Virus record (IMG/VR): IMGVR_UViG_3300025930_000026
Span: 1 to 31,063 of that record
Source: a virus
Length of the DNA stretch: 31,063 nt
Direction: 5' to 3' (one strand)
The position numbers and the translations under genes are program-made. The notes below the pieces were generated by a model. That model did not search any database. It saw nothing but the letters and a program-made list of their open reading frames with translations, and was not told the DNA's origin. Shown here piece after piece: positions 1-7,693 of this stretch (positions within the stretch are counted from its first letter, which is position 1; each line of letters begins with the position of its first letter).

Positions 1-73
1 CATCGCCTTATCGACAAGCTTGCAGGGCCCGCGCTATCTTATGACAATCTGTCCACCACAGGAGTATGATATC

Positions 74-409
74 ATGCCCGGCGCCATTCGGATATCGCGC
101 AAGGTCACCGTCAGCTGGGCCACCGCCCCGCAGGCTCCGATCCCGGATCCCTATCCGATGAGCCAGACCGAATTCCAGCAGCTCTGCCGCGAGCTTGGTA
201 TCACCAATGCCATCACGGCGGCGGAGCTGTTCGGTCTCTCCGCCCGGACCTGCCAGCGATATCACTACGGCAAGCTCGACGTCCCCGGCCCGCTCGCCCG
301 GCTGCTGCGGCTGACCACGTCACTGAACCTTGGGCAGGACAAGCTACGCCGTTATGCCAAGCCGTTGACACCAAAGGGTACTCGACACCGGCGCCCTCCG
401 AGTCTATGA
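74..409 (+). CDS. Small helix-turn-helix-like protein
   Basis: A 111-residue protein of unknown role. I chose the ATG at 74 because ACAGGAG lies about ten bases upstream; an in-frame ATG at 41 and a TTG at 20 lack such a site. Residues about 44-80 (AITAAELFGLSARTCQRYHY and the following PGPLARLLRL) look like a small helix-turn-helix of the Cro/XRE kind, where the LFGLSARTCQRY stretch would be the turn and recognition helix. The C-terminus is basic. It precedes the NusG-like gene by 19 bases and so probably shares its transcript. It may be a small DNA-binding regulator of the late genes; that is inference from the fold-like pattern and position. The true start could lie further upstream, outside good evidence. 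Confidence 0.6.
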   Translation: MPGAIRISRKVTVSWATAPQAPIPDPYPMSQTEFQQLCRELGITNAITAAELFGLSARTCQRYHYGKLDVPGPLARLLRLTTSLNLGQDKLRRYAKPLTPKGTRHRRPPSL

Positions 410-428
410 CCTCACGCGGAGGCGAATC

Positions 429-929
429 ATGGCCCGATCGGATTGGGCGGCGATCCTGACCGAGCCTGCCGCCGAATACACCGCCCACACAGAATTGCGC
501 CGCTTCGGGCTCGACCCGTACATGCCGCAGATCAACAGGCGCCACGCCACCCGGGCTGGCGCCTTCGTCGCACGCGCCTACCCGCTGTTCCCGCGCTACC
601 TGCTGATCCCGATCAACACCGCACGCGACCCGGCGGTTCGTTTTGCCCGCGGCATATGCCGGCATCGCCACATCCTCGCCGACGACGACGGCCGTATCTG
701 GCGTGCGCCGGCCAAGGTCATCGACGCGGTTCGCGAGGCCGAGACCACTGGCCAGTTCAACGAGATCCTGCACAAGGGCGACACCGTCACGCTCGCCTAC
801 GGCGTGCTCGCGACCGTGCGCTTCGTGATGTCGGACACCGCGAGCGACGGCATGGTCGAGCTGCTGATGCCGCTGTTCGGCGGCTCGCGCGCCACCGTGC
901 GCGCCGATAAAATCGTCCACCACGTCTAG
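429..929 (+). CDS. NusG/RfaH-like transcription elongation factor, phage-encoded
   Basis: 166 residues. The N-terminal part (about 5-100) has the pattern of the NusG N-terminal domain: W6, then TEPAAEYTAHTELRRFG, the YMPQ element (31-34) and YPLFPRYLLIPI (51-62), matching the LFPxY core of NusG and RfaH. The C-terminal part (about 115-160) begins with KGDTV and ends RATVRADKI, as a KOW domain would. NusG proteins bind the RNA polymerase clamp; specialised paralogues such as RfaH and LoaP act on chosen operons as antiterminators. A strong GGAGG at 418-422 sits six bases before the ATG. Being directly before the terminase and the whole structural cluster, it may help polymerase read through this long operon. 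The family call is firm; the antitermination role is inference. Confidence 0.82.
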   Translation: MARSDWAAILTEPAAEYTAHTELRRFGLDPYMPQINRRHATRAGAFVARAYPLFPRYLLIPINTARDPAVRFARGICRHRHILADDDGRIWRAPAKVIDAVREAETTGQFNEILHKGDTVTLAYGVLATVRFVMSDTASDGMVELLMPLFGGSRATVRADKIVHHV

Positions 930-1090
930 CGTTCTGATATCGCGGACCCCCAACAACTTGACGGAGCGACAAAATCGCGAGTAGGTTGCCCGGCAATCTC
1001 TGCCAGTCCAGTTTCCGGGTCGACCGGGTGTCCTCGGAGGATTGTCAGGAAGGCACACCGGATGGGCTTCGCCCAGACCGAGTCGAGGAC
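930..1090 (+). promoter_or_regulatory. Leader region before the terminase genes, possible weak promoter
   Basis: This gap of about 160 bases is the longest non-coding stretch in the window. It holds TTGACG at 958-963, a good -35 match, followed after 18 bases by TAGGTT at 982-987, a poor -10 match. A GGAGG at 1036-1040 has no well-placed start codon behind it in the terminase frame. A short inverted repeat, TGGGC-TTC-GCCCA at 1063-1075, lies just before the likely start of the next gene. In-frame upstream starts (GTG 1028, TTG 986) could extend the next protein into this gap. The promoter call is weak and rests only on these matches. Confidence 0.25.
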
Positions 1091-1624
1091 ATGCCGAAGA
1101 ATCCAGACCGACCGAAGATCAAGTACAAGCGCGTCAAGAAGGCCCCACCGCCGCCGCTGACGCGCGAGCAGATCCAAGAACGGAATCTGGCCAAGCTGGA
1201 AAAGCGTCACCGCATCAACCCGGCCATGGTCACCCAGATGATTCTCAAGGAGCGCGGGCTCCTGACCCAAATCTGCCGATCGCTGAAAATTCCGCGCACC
1301 ACGCTGAAGCACTACATCGAGAAGCACGACGAGTGTGCCGAGGCCTTGGTCCAAGCTCGTGAAGCGATGGGCGACAAGGCCGAGAAGAAGCTGTTCCAGC
1401 TGATCGACCAAGGCGACGTGCGTTGCCTGCTCTACTATCTCTCGACCGTGCACGCCGCGCGCGGCTACGGCATCAACCGGGCCGCGGCGGCGGCGGCGGC
1501 AGGCAACGACATCGACGGCCGGCCGGTCTACGTCGAGACGGTCAACATCATCGGCATCCCGTCCGGCACCTTCCTGCCGAAGGAGACCGCGACCAGAGAA
1601 AATCTGGTCATCGATCACCGATGA
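1091..1624 (+). CDS. Probable small terminase subunit
   Basis: 177 residues from the ATG at 1091. The N-terminus is Lys/Arg/Pro-rich. Residues about 55-78 (RGLLTQICRSLKIPRTTLKH) form a plausible helix-turn-helix, followed by helices ending in LFQLIDQGDVRCLLYYLSTV, a layout seen in small terminase subunits, which bind the packaging site and recruit the large subunit. An Ala run (131-137) comes from a GCG-rich stretch. Position directly before the large terminase, with one small gene between, supports the call. The start is uncertain: GAGG lies only two bases before this ATG, while GTG 1028 or TTG 986 would add 21 or 35 residues. Another helix-turn-helix DNA-binding role cannot be excluded. Confidence 0.65.
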   Translation: MPKNPDRPKIKYKRVKKAPPPPLTREQIQERNLAKLEKRHRINPAMVTQMILKERGLLTQICRSLKIPRTTLKHYIEKHDECAEALVQAREAMGDKAEKKLFQLIDQGDVRCLLYYLSTVHAARGYGINRAAAAAAAGNDIDGRPVYVETVNIIGIPSGTFLPKETATRENLVIDHR

Positions 1625-1914
1625 TCAGCCCGTTCCGCTATCGGCCGACCGATCCCTCGGCCGACACCGATCACGATGGCGAGATCGCCGACTGGGAAGA
1701 CAATGGATTGTCGAATGCACTGGCGTGGGCGTCGGTCACGTTCGTACCGACATGGTGTCAGAACGAAGAGCACTGGACCTCTCGTGTCGCCGCTTACGTC
1801 TGGACGTCCTGTCCCTGCTGCGCGTTTTTTCGCGGTATCACCATCGGCATCGCTCTCAGTGTGCCGCTATGGCTGCTAATTCTCCTGCTCCTGTACCTCG
1901 CGCTCAGGGGATGA
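1621..1914 (+). CDS. Small membrane protein between the terminase genes
   Basis: 97 residues. The ATG overlaps the stop of the small terminase gene (ATGA at 1621-1624), and its own stop overlaps the ATG of the large terminase (ATGA at 1911-1914), so it is very likely translated by coupling. The first 40 residues are acidic and polar. A Cys-containing stretch follows (TWCQNEEHW, TSCPCCAFF), then one long hydrophobic segment at about 72-95 (GIALSVPLWLLILLLLYLAL) that should span the membrane, with a charged end. I do not recognise a family. A holin-like role is possible but not supported by anything beyond the single membrane segment; the location between terminase genes is unusual for that. 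Confidence 0.6.
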   Translation: MISPFRYRPTDPSADTDHDGEIADWEDNGLSNALAWASVTFVPTWCQNEEHWTSRVAAYVWTSCPCCAFFRGITIGIALSVPLWLLILLLLYLALRG

Positions 1915-3236
1915 AGCCGCGCAAGAAGCAGCTGACGCCGCGCCAGCCCGATCCGAACTTGAAGTACGCAACACCGAAAACCGATTCCGCTTCTACCAGT
2001 GCGGCCAGAAAAGCCGCAGCCGAGGCCAAGCTCGGCCAGAAGTTCATCGACACGCTGTTCGCCGAGGACATCCGCCACAAGGCGATCCACGGCGGCAGGG
2101 GATCGGCAAAAAGCTGGAGCGTCGCCACCTACCTGCCGATCAAGGCAGGCCAGTCCCGCAAGCGCATCGTCTGCGCGCGCCAGTTTCAGAATTCCATTCG
2201 CGATTCGTCCAAGGAGCTGGTCGAGAAACGCATCCGCGCTCTCGGCATGTCGAACCAGTTCACCATCACCGATCGCTACATCGTGCACAACGGCACGCAG
2301 AGCCAGTTCATCTTCGTCGGCCTTGAGCGCAACGTGGAGAGCATCCGCTCGCTTGAAGGCGCCGACATCGTCTGGGTCGAGGAAGCCAAGACGACCAACT
2401 CCAAGAGCATGGAGATCCTGCTGCCGACCGTGCGCGCCGCAGGCTCCGAGCTGATCTGGACGTGGAATCCCGACAAGGCCACCGACCCGGTCGACGCCTA
2501 CTTCAGAAAAGGAACGCCGCCGCCGCGCTCGATCGTCACCAAGGTGAGCTGGCGCGACAATCCGTTCTTCGAGCACACCGAAATGCCGGGTGAGATGCAG
2601 GTGCTCAAGGACGGCAACTACGCGCGCTATCTGCATGTGTGGGAAGGCGAGTATGACGTATCCTACGAAACCAAGGTATTTACTAACGTCCGAGTCGGGC
2701 GGCCCAACGTTCCTGCTAATACTCCTCCTCTGTACGGCATGGATTTTGGCTTTGGCAGCGATCCTTCCTTTGTGGTGAAGGTGTTCGTGCTGCACGCGGA
2801 GAGGCAGATCTACATCGCCAACGAGTCGTCCGGCCGTGTGACGATGGACCAGCTGCCGCACATGGTGCGGCAGGTCACGAGAGAAGACGGCGACGCGGTC
2901 AAGTGTGATTCCAGCCAGCCCGGCACGATCGAGTTTCTCCAGAGCCGCGGCATCAACGCGATGCCGGCCAAGAAGGGCCCGGGGTCTGTCAAAAGCGGCA
3001 TCCTGTTTCTTCAGGGCTTCGAGATCGTCATCGATCCGAACTGCGAGAAGATGCAGGAGGAGGCGCACCTCTACAGCTGGATGACCGACCGGCTGACCAA
3101 CCAAGCACTGTCCACGCCGGTCGACGCCTTCAATCACGGTTGGGACGCCACGCGCTACGCCACCGAGGACGCCGCGATGGACTTCGAGGCGATGGAAGAC
3201 GACGATGGCGGCGTGCTTTCCTTGAAACTATGGTAG
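1911..3236 (+). CDS. terL: Large terminase subunit (packaging ATPase and nuclease)
   Basis: 441 residues. This is the motor that drives DNA into the prohead and cuts it. The ATPase domain shows a Walker A motif GGRGSAKS at 61-68, a Walker B-like IVWVEEA at 153-159 with catalytic Glu, and TWNPDK at 184-189, typical of the coupling motif. The nuclease domain begins at YGMDFGFGSDPSF (about 275-286); its likely metal-binding acids are D278, D333 (in KCDSSQPG) and D405 or D412 (PVDAFNHGWDATRY). The order and length fit the Terminase_3/PBSX-like group. I chose the ATG at 1911, which overlaps the preceding stop as ATGA and follows CAGGGG; the reading frame extends further upstream but only over the membrane gene. 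Confidence 0.95.
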   Translation: MKPRKKQLTPRQPDPNLKYATPKTDSASTSAARKAAAEAKLGQKFIDTLFAEDIRHKAIHGGRGSAKSWSVATYLPIKAGQSRKRIVCARQFQNSIRDSSKELVEKRIRALGMSNQFTITDRYIVHNGTQSQFIFVGLERNVESIRSLEGADIVWVEEAKTTNSKSMEILLPTVRAAGSELIWTWNPDKATDPVDAYFRKGTPPPRSIVTKVSWRDNPFFEHTEMPGEMQVLKDGNYARYLHVWEGEYDVSYETKVFTNVRVGRPNVPANTPPLYGMDFGFGSDPSFVVKVFVLHAERQIYIANESSGRVTMDQLPHMVRQVTREDGDAVKCDSSQPGTIEFLQSRGINAMPAKKGPGSVKSGILFLQGFEIVIDPNCEKMQEEAHLYSWMTDRLTNQALSTPVDAFNHGWDATRYATEDAAMDFEAMEDDDGGVLSLKLW

Positions 3237-3245
3237 GAGCGGATC

Positions 3246-3440
3246 GTGGGATGTGGATGTGGCGGCAGATCGTACGCAAGGCCCGTAACCGGCGGGCGAA
3301 CCGGAAGTCAGCACGCGCCGCTCGCGCGTGTGGTGACTCAGCCCCGGCAGAATCACGCGCCGGCGATGGCAACGCCGAAAGTGGTGCAGGCTGCGGCACT
3401 GGCGCAGCGGCGCAGCGCGGTGGTGCGACGACAGGTATGA
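3246..3440 (+). CDS. Very small Gly/Cys-start protein before the portal
   Basis: 64 residues from a GTG start at 3246, with GGAG at 3236-3239 six bases upstream. The protein begins MGCGCGGRSYARPVTGG and ends in a basic tail (RRSAVVRRQV). Its stop overlaps the ATG of the next small gene (ATGA at 3437-3440), which supports this frame as the coded one. The same DNA is also open in the next frame from an ATG at 3251, giving an Ala/Arg-rich product that would fuse to the following gene; I take that as a shadow. Small proteins of unknown role between terminase and portal are common in phages. No function can be given. Confidence 0.55.
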   Translation: MGCGCGGRSYARPVTGGRTGSQHAPLARVVTQPRQNHAPAMATPKVVQAAALAQRRSAVVRRQV

Positions 3441-3628
3441 CGACCGACCTCCAGCGGCTCGCGGTCGCCTGCAACAAGGCGGCCGATCACTATTGCGCGC
3501 ACCCCAAGCACGCCGGACCGGACACGATCGTCGATCTCTATCGTGCGATGGCCGCGCTCGCGGCCATGCTCGACAACCAGATGAGTCAGCAGCCGATCCA
3601 CGCGGTCGAGCAGAAGCACATGCACTGA
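3437..3628 (+). CDS. Small hypothetical protein before the portal
   Basis: 63 residues, starting MTTDLQRLAVACNKAADHYC and predicted mostly helical, with a second helix around DTIVDLYRAMAALAAMLDNQM. Its ATG overlaps the stop of the preceding gene (ATGA), and its TGA overlaps the portal ATG by one base (TGATG at 3626-3630), so translation is likely coupled from both sides. I do not recognise a family. A longer reading from an ATG at 3251 in the same frame is possible but has unusual Ala/Arg-rich content typical of an out-of-frame reading. Confidence 0.6.
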   Translation: MTTDLQRLAVACNKAADHYCAHPKHAGPDTIVDLYRAMAALAAMLDNQMSQQPIHAVEQKHMH

Positions 3629-4947
3629 TGCGTATCGTCGATTGGCTCACCAAGAGAAAGCCGGACCGCGTCGAGACCGACGAGCCGGCCAGCCCGATCT
3701 ACATCATGGGCGGCCAGCCGGTCCGCTTCCTGTCCAATCAGGCGATCGCGACCGCCGATGTTGCACAGCGGAAATCCCCGCAGTTATACAGAATCACCAA
3801 TTTCATCGCTTCGAGCGTCCAGTCGGTGCCGTGGTATTGCGAGGAGGATCCCGAGGTCAACGTCTCGGAGCGGCTCGGCGCGTCCAAGCTCAAGGCGCTG
3901 AACGACCTGCTTAAATCGCCCAACGACACCTACACGGCGCAGCAGCTCCAGTACTGGATCGCGCTCAATTTGATGCTCTACGCGCGCAGCCACTTCAAGG
4001 TTGGCGTCGGCACCAACGGCACGCCGAACGGGATTTATCCACTGGCCGCCAAGCATGTGAAGGGAGTTCTCAACAGCCGCGGCATCGTGGACAAGTACGA
4101 GTACGGCATGGGCGAGAACAAGACCACGCTGCCGAGCCGCCGCACCGCCGAGCGCGGCGGCGCGACCGGCGTGTCCTATGCGGCCGAGATCGCGTTCCCC
4201 TCACTCACCGGGCTGGTCGAGTACAACAAGGCGCCGGCAGCGATCGAGAGCCTCAGTGTTCCGCTCATGATCATCGACGCGCTGATGCAGCGCGCGCTCG
4301 ACACGGCTAGTGGCCATCCGAACGTCAAGTATGTGATCACCGCCGAGAAGACCATCACCAAGCAGCAGAAGGCGGCGCTGCTCAAGCATCTGGAGGAGAG
4401 CGCCGCGGGCGGCGAGCATTCCGGCGAGGTGCTGTTCCTCTACAACACCGATGTGAAGGTCCACACGCTCGACAACAAGCTGTCGGACATTCACTCGAAA
4501 CTGCCGCTTGACGACATGACGCGGCAGATCGCTGGCGTGTTTGGTGTGCCCGTCGCTCTGTTGGGACTCGGCTCCGCCGACGCCGCCAAATACGCCAGCA
4601 ACTATGTCGAGAGTCGTCTCAGCTTCTGGCAGGACACCGTGGTGCCCTGCTATCTCGTGCCGATCGCCGCCGGCATGACGCAGGCGATCTGTCCGCCCGG
4701 TGCGCGGGTTGCGTTCGATCTCGACAAGGTGCCGGCTTTGTGGGAAGGCCGCGCCAATCTCGGCAAGACGCTGTCCGCAGTCACCTTCCTGTCGAACAAC
4801 GAGAAGCGTGACGTGCTCGGCTTCGAGAAGATGGCGGGCGAGGACAAGCTTCCAGAAATCAAGCCGCCGGCCGCGGCCGCCAACGGACGCGACGGTGGCG
4901 ATCACGAGCGTGAGCCGGCCGACAACGGTGGGAGAGCATTGCAATGA
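3628..4947 (+). CDS. Portal protein, HK97 family
   Basis: 439 residues. The portal is the twelve-fold ring at one capsid vertex through which DNA enters and leaves, and to which the neck attaches. HK97-type signs: SPQLYRITNFIASSVQSVPW near the N-terminus, PLAAKHVKGVLN in the wing, YNKAPAAIESLSVPLMIIDALMQRALD leading into the stem helix region, and a C-terminal MTRQIAGVFGVPVALLGLGSADAAKYASNYVES segment typical of the family. It starts at an ATG that overlaps the previous stop by one base and ends overlapping the protease start (ATGA at 4944). The last 25 residues are polar and probably disordered. Placement between terminase and protease is the classic head order. Confidence 0.93.
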   Translation: MRIVDWLTKRKPDRVETDEPASPIYIMGGQPVRFLSNQAIATADVAQRKSPQLYRITNFIASSVQSVPWYCEEDPEVNVSERLGASKLKALNDLLKSPNDTYTAQQLQYWIALNLMLYARSHFKVGVGTNGTPNGIYPLAAKHVKGVLNSRGIVDKYEYGMGENKTTLPSRRTAERGGATGVSYAAEIAFPSLTGLVEYNKAPAAIESLSVPLMIIDALMQRALDTASGHPNVKYVITAEKTITKQQKAALLKHLEESAAGGEHSGEVLFLYNTDVKVHTLDNKLSDIHSKLPLDDMTRQIAGVFGVPVALLGLGSADAAKYASNYVESRLSFWQDTVVPCYLVPIAAGMTQAICPPGARVAFDLDKVPALWEGRANLGKTLSAVTFLSNNEKRDVLGFEKMAGEDKLPEIKPPAAAANGRDGGDHEREPADNGGRALQ

Positions 4948-5726
4948 AAGCGCAGTGGCAGATCGGCGACAAGATCCAGTGCAACATTCCTTTTTCGGCG
5001 GTCAAGACCGGGATCGATTCAGCTCCCGAGGGCTTCATCGCCGGCATTGCGTCGACTCCCTCGACCGATCGCCACGGTCACAAGGTCATGGCCAAGGCCT
5101 TCGACGACAGCATCAAGGAAAAGGGTCTCGCCGGTCCCGGCGGCGTGCAGCTGCTCGCCGGTCACGACTGGAGCAAGGTCGTCGGCCAGATCAAGAAGCT
5201 GGAGACGGTCAACGAGAAGCTGATGCTCGAAGGGCAGATGAATCTCGACGTCCCGCACGCCAAGGATCTGCACACCACGCTCAAGCACAATGGCGGGCTC
5301 AATTTTTCTGTCGGCTTCACGCTGCTGGAATTCGAATTCAACGACGTCATGGAAGACGAGGACGATCCATGGCTGATCGTGCAGAAGGGCGACCTGATGG
5401 AAGTGTCGATCGTGACTTTCCCATCGCTGAAGGACGCCAAGATGACTTTCGTCAAGGTGGGCACCGGCAACGGCATTGGGCCGCAGGAGCTGGACACCAT
5501 GGCCGAATTCGAGCGCGCCATTCTCGCCGACACGCTGGATGGCGCGATCCGCACCCGTAATCAGGCGCACAAGTTTGCCCTTTGGGCGAAACAGAATGTG
5601 CACCTGTTGCAGCCGAAGCTACCCTTGCTGGTGGATAAGGCCCCGACGCATCCCTTGCTGGATGTCTCCATGCTCAGGCCGATGGCGGATCTGATCGCCA
5701 AGGCGCGGGCGCAACTTCCATCGTAA
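4944..5726 (+). CDS. Prohead maturation protease, HK97 family
   Basis: 260 residues. This serine protease is packed inside the prohead, cleaves the N-terminal scaffold region of the capsid protein and then itself. The likely catalytic residues are visible in the usual order: His74 in LLAGHDWSKVVG, Ser122 in GLNFSVGF and Glu153 in DLMEVSIVTFPS. The N-terminal GFIAGIASTPSTDRHGHKVM (about 30-49) is the typical first strand pair with a conserved D. The C-terminal hundred residues, after the catalytic core, are more helical and may bind the capsid protein. It overlaps the portal stop by four bases. Only one Cys is present, unlike many neighbouring virion proteins. Confidence 0.92.
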   Translation: MKAQWQIGDKIQCNIPFSAVKTGIDSAPEGFIAGIASTPSTDRHGHKVMAKAFDDSIKEKGLAGPGGVQLLAGHDWSKVVGQIKKLETVNEKLMLEGQMNLDVPHAKDLHTTLKHNGGLNFSVGFTLLEFEFNDVMEDEDDPWLIVQKGDLMEVSIVTFPSLKDAKMTFVKVGTGNGIGPQELDTMAEFERAILADTLDGAIRTRNQAHKFALWAKQNVHLLQPKLPLLVDKAPTHPLLDVSMLRPMADLIAKARAQLPS

Positions 5727-5741
5727 CCAAGGGTTAAACCA

Positions 5742-7184
5742 ATGAACAAGGCCAAGCTCAACGCGCTCAAGTCGAGCGTGTACAAAGGTGCGTTCCTCAC
5801 CAAGGAAGCGCCCGCCGACACCAAGACCGCAGAGGCGCTGCTCAAGCCGCTGCTCGACGAAATGGCCGCGATCGTCGCTGCCTTGGAGAAATCCAAGAAG
5901 GACGCGGAGGCGCAGTACACCGAGCTGAACAACCACTTCGGCGGCGTCAAGGCGACGTCCGAGGAGCTGAAGACGACGGTGCAGAAGCACGCCACCGACT
6001 ACGCCGAGATGATCACGAAGCAGCAGATGCTTCAGCAGGCGCTCGATCAGGTGAAGAAGGAGCTGGACGCTCCGCTGCTCAAGGGCGGCAAGGATCTGGA
6101 GGACTCGGACCGCGCCGCGGCTGTCGAGCTTCAGCGCCGCGCCTTCCTGTTCAAGGGCGGTTGCGAGTGGGACTTCAAGCCGGACCTCGACAACCTCGTC
6201 GACGCCAAGCACTACCGCTCGGCGGTGCGCAAGATGATGCAGGTCGGCATCGAGTCGAAGCAGAAGATCGTTCGCACGCTCACCGCGGACGAGACCAAGG
6301 CGTTCGAAGCTTCCAGTCTCGACAGCGCGATGTTCTCTCCCGAGATGCTCGGCATCGAGATCAACTGCATCGTCGAGTGCGCCGAGCTGCTCGATCTCTA
6401 CAACAGCGTCACCGTCGGCAAGTCGACGTTCATGTATCCGCAGATCATGGACTACGGCGCGATCGGCCAGTACGACTGCGATGCGAAGTGCGACGCCGAA
6501 TACGGACCGGAAGGCAACATCACCTTCAAGTCCGGCAACGTGTCGGATTTCCGCGGCGTGTTCTGCTTCCAGCGCAAGACGCTCGCCGAGGCCAACTACG
6601 ACCTGCTCGCCTTCATGTATCAGGCAGCGGCGCGGTCCTACCGCATCAACCGCAATCGCGCGACCATGGTCGGCGACGGCGTCAACGAGCCGCTCGGCTG
6701 GTTGCAGGCGAACTGCTTCACCAAGCGCAGCACGCCGGCGTCCAGCTTCACCCATGTCGACTTCCGGCTGTTCCACGGCGGCGTGCCGCTGGAATACGGC
6801 GAGCTGACCACGGTGATGCACCAGAACACGTTCGCGTTCCTGACGTCGCAGACCGACGGCAACGGGCGCTTCCTGTATGGTGACGGCCTGCTCACCTACT
6901 CGCCGACGGACGTGCGCGAGCGCATCCGCATCTCCAACTGCCTGCCCGACCCGACGCACGGTCTGACGTTGAACGGCGCCGACAAGCCGTTTATCACCGG
7001 CGAGTTCATCGCTGCGACCGGTGCGTGGAAGCAGGCCTATTACGTCGTCAACAAGCGTCCGCTGTGGATCGAGCAGTGGGAAGGCAAGTCGACGGCGTGG
7101 TGCGTCGCCTATTCGTTCGGTGGTGAGGACGGCGGCTTCGTGGCCTGCTGCCCGGCGGCCAGCATCCTCACGGTCGGTCCTTGA
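5742..7184 (+). CDS. Major capsid protein, HK97 fold with N-terminal scaffold region
   Basis: 480 residues. The first 115 or so are Lys/Glu/Ala-rich and helical, with coiled-coil character (DEMAAIVAALEKSKKDAEAQ), matching the delta scaffold region removed by the protease. The capsid part follows: FEASSLDSAMFSPEML (188-202), the E-loop region around TFKSGNVSDFRGVF, the long helix AEANYDLLAFMYQAAARSYR, and GDGVNEPLGWL, a hallmark of the family. All 11 Cys lie at or after residue 141, none in the scaffold region. The ATG follows AAGGGT by about nine bases. A 6-bp hairpin (CGGTCC/GGACCG, 7175-7192) spans the stop codon. No separate scaffold gene is needed in this arrangement. Confidence 0.93.
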   Translation: MNKAKLNALKSSVYKGAFLTKEAPADTKTAEALLKPLLDEMAAIVAALEKSKKDAEAQYTELNNHFGGVKATSEELKTTVQKHATDYAEMITKQQMLQQALDQVKKELDAPLLKGGKDLEDSDRAAAVELQRRAFLFKGGCEWDFKPDLDNLVDAKHYRSAVRKMMQVGIESKQKIVRTLTADETKAFEASSLDSAMFSPEMLGIEINCIVECAELLDLYNSVTVGKSTFMYPQIMDYGAIGQYDCDAKCDAEYGPEGNITFKSGNVSDFRGVFCFQRKTLAEANYDLLAFMYQAAARSYRINRNRATMVGDGVNEPLGWLQANCFTKRSTPASSFTHVDFRLFHGGVPLEYGELTTVMHQNTFAFLTSQTDGNGRFLYGDGLLTYSPTDVRERIRISNCLPDPTHGLTLNGADKPFITGEFIAATGAWKQAYYVVNKRPLWIEQWEGKSTAWCVAYSFGGEDGGFVACCPAASILTVGP

Positions 7185-7229
7185 TTGGACCGCTCGTTCA
7201 CTGAACCAGATTAACGAGAGGAAAAGGTC

Positions 7230-7628
7230 ATGAATATCAACGTTGCCAGCCAGAACAACGGGCTTCTGGCTTTCTCTGCGGCGGCTGCGGCCAGCCCGCC
7301 GATCGACATCCGGCATCACGTCAACTTCGGCTTCACGTTCCACGCCACGGCGGATCTCGCAGCCGATGCGGTGTTCAACGTGCAGGCCGCGCCGGCGAGC
7401 GACGCCGACCCGTGTCTGCCGGGTGCGTTTGCCGACGTGCCGGAGGTGCCGTTGTGCAGCAATGGTGCGGTCCCGGCGCCCAACTCGCACATCGTCATCC
7501 CGTCCGGCACGCCGGCCGGTGCGATCTGCACGGCTACGCTGCCGTGTCGTCCCGGCGCCTTCATCAAGGTGCTGCCGGTCAGCGGCGCCGGCGTCGATGT
7601 CGTGGTGGTTCTCGGCGGCCCCCGCTAA
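7230..7628 (+). CDS. Putative head decoration protein, copy 1
   Basis: 132 residues directly after the capsid gene, with a strong AGGAAAAGG before the ATG. It is a paralogue of the next gene (7694-8116): both have a short N-terminal strand, then VDxRHHVxFxFTF or a close form, an AxxxxDAVF stretch, an AAPA motif, a TATLPCxPxAFI segment and an end in GPR. Four Cys (62, 76, 100, 106) match four in the second copy. The product should be mainly beta-strand. Small beta-rich proteins made from genes straight after the major capsid gene often decorate the capsid surface, so I infer such a role; no named family is recognised. Confidence 0.65.
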   Translation: MNINVASQNNGLLAFSAAAAASPPIDIRHHVNFGFTFHATADLAADAVFNVQAAPASDADPCLPGAFADVPEVPLCSNGAVPAPNSHIVIPSGTPAGAICTATLPCRPGAFIKVLPVSGAGVDVVVVLGGPR

Positions 7629-7642
7629 CCGGGAAGCATCAA

Positions 7643-7668
7643 CGCAGCTGCCCGAGAGGGCAGCTGCG
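7643..7668 (+). promoter_or_regulatory. Perfect 11-bp hairpin with GAGA loop between paralogous genes
   Basis: CGCAGCTGCCC at 7643-7653 is exactly complementary to GGGCAGCTGCG at 7658-7668, leaving a GAGA tetraloop, which is of the very stable GNRA kind. It lies 15 bases after the stop of copy 1 and 13 bases before the AAAGGAAG site of copy 2. No run of U follows, so a simple intrinsic terminator is unlikely. It may protect the upstream mRNA from 3' exonucleases, act as a processing site or partial terminator, and so set the ratio of the two proteins. Structure is seen; role is inferred. Confidence 0.7.
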
Positions 7669-7693
7669 GCCTGCTCCATCAAAGGAAGACGCC

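Noticed and set aside
1474-1503. GCG-rich simple repeat
   Set aside because: It only encodes a short Ala run in the small terminase-like protein; too short for a meaningful repeat element.
1794-3137. 447-codon minus-strand open frame
   Set aside because: Mirror of the large terminase, which has full ATPase and nuclease motifs on the plus strand.
3140-3628. 162-residue protein overlapping the terminase end
   Set aside because: The first part is Arg/Gly/Ala-rich as expected of an out-of-frame reading; the last 63 residues are kept as a separate gene with a coupled start.
7175-7192. Hairpin over the capsid stop codon
   Set aside because: Only six pairs and no U run; noted in the capsid entry but not called as a terminator.
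5619-7682. Long open frame of 687 codons on the minus strand
   Set aside because: It lies opposite the capsid gene. High GC at third codon positions keeps this antisense frame free of stops, and its protein is Arg/His/Val/Asp-rich without known motifs.
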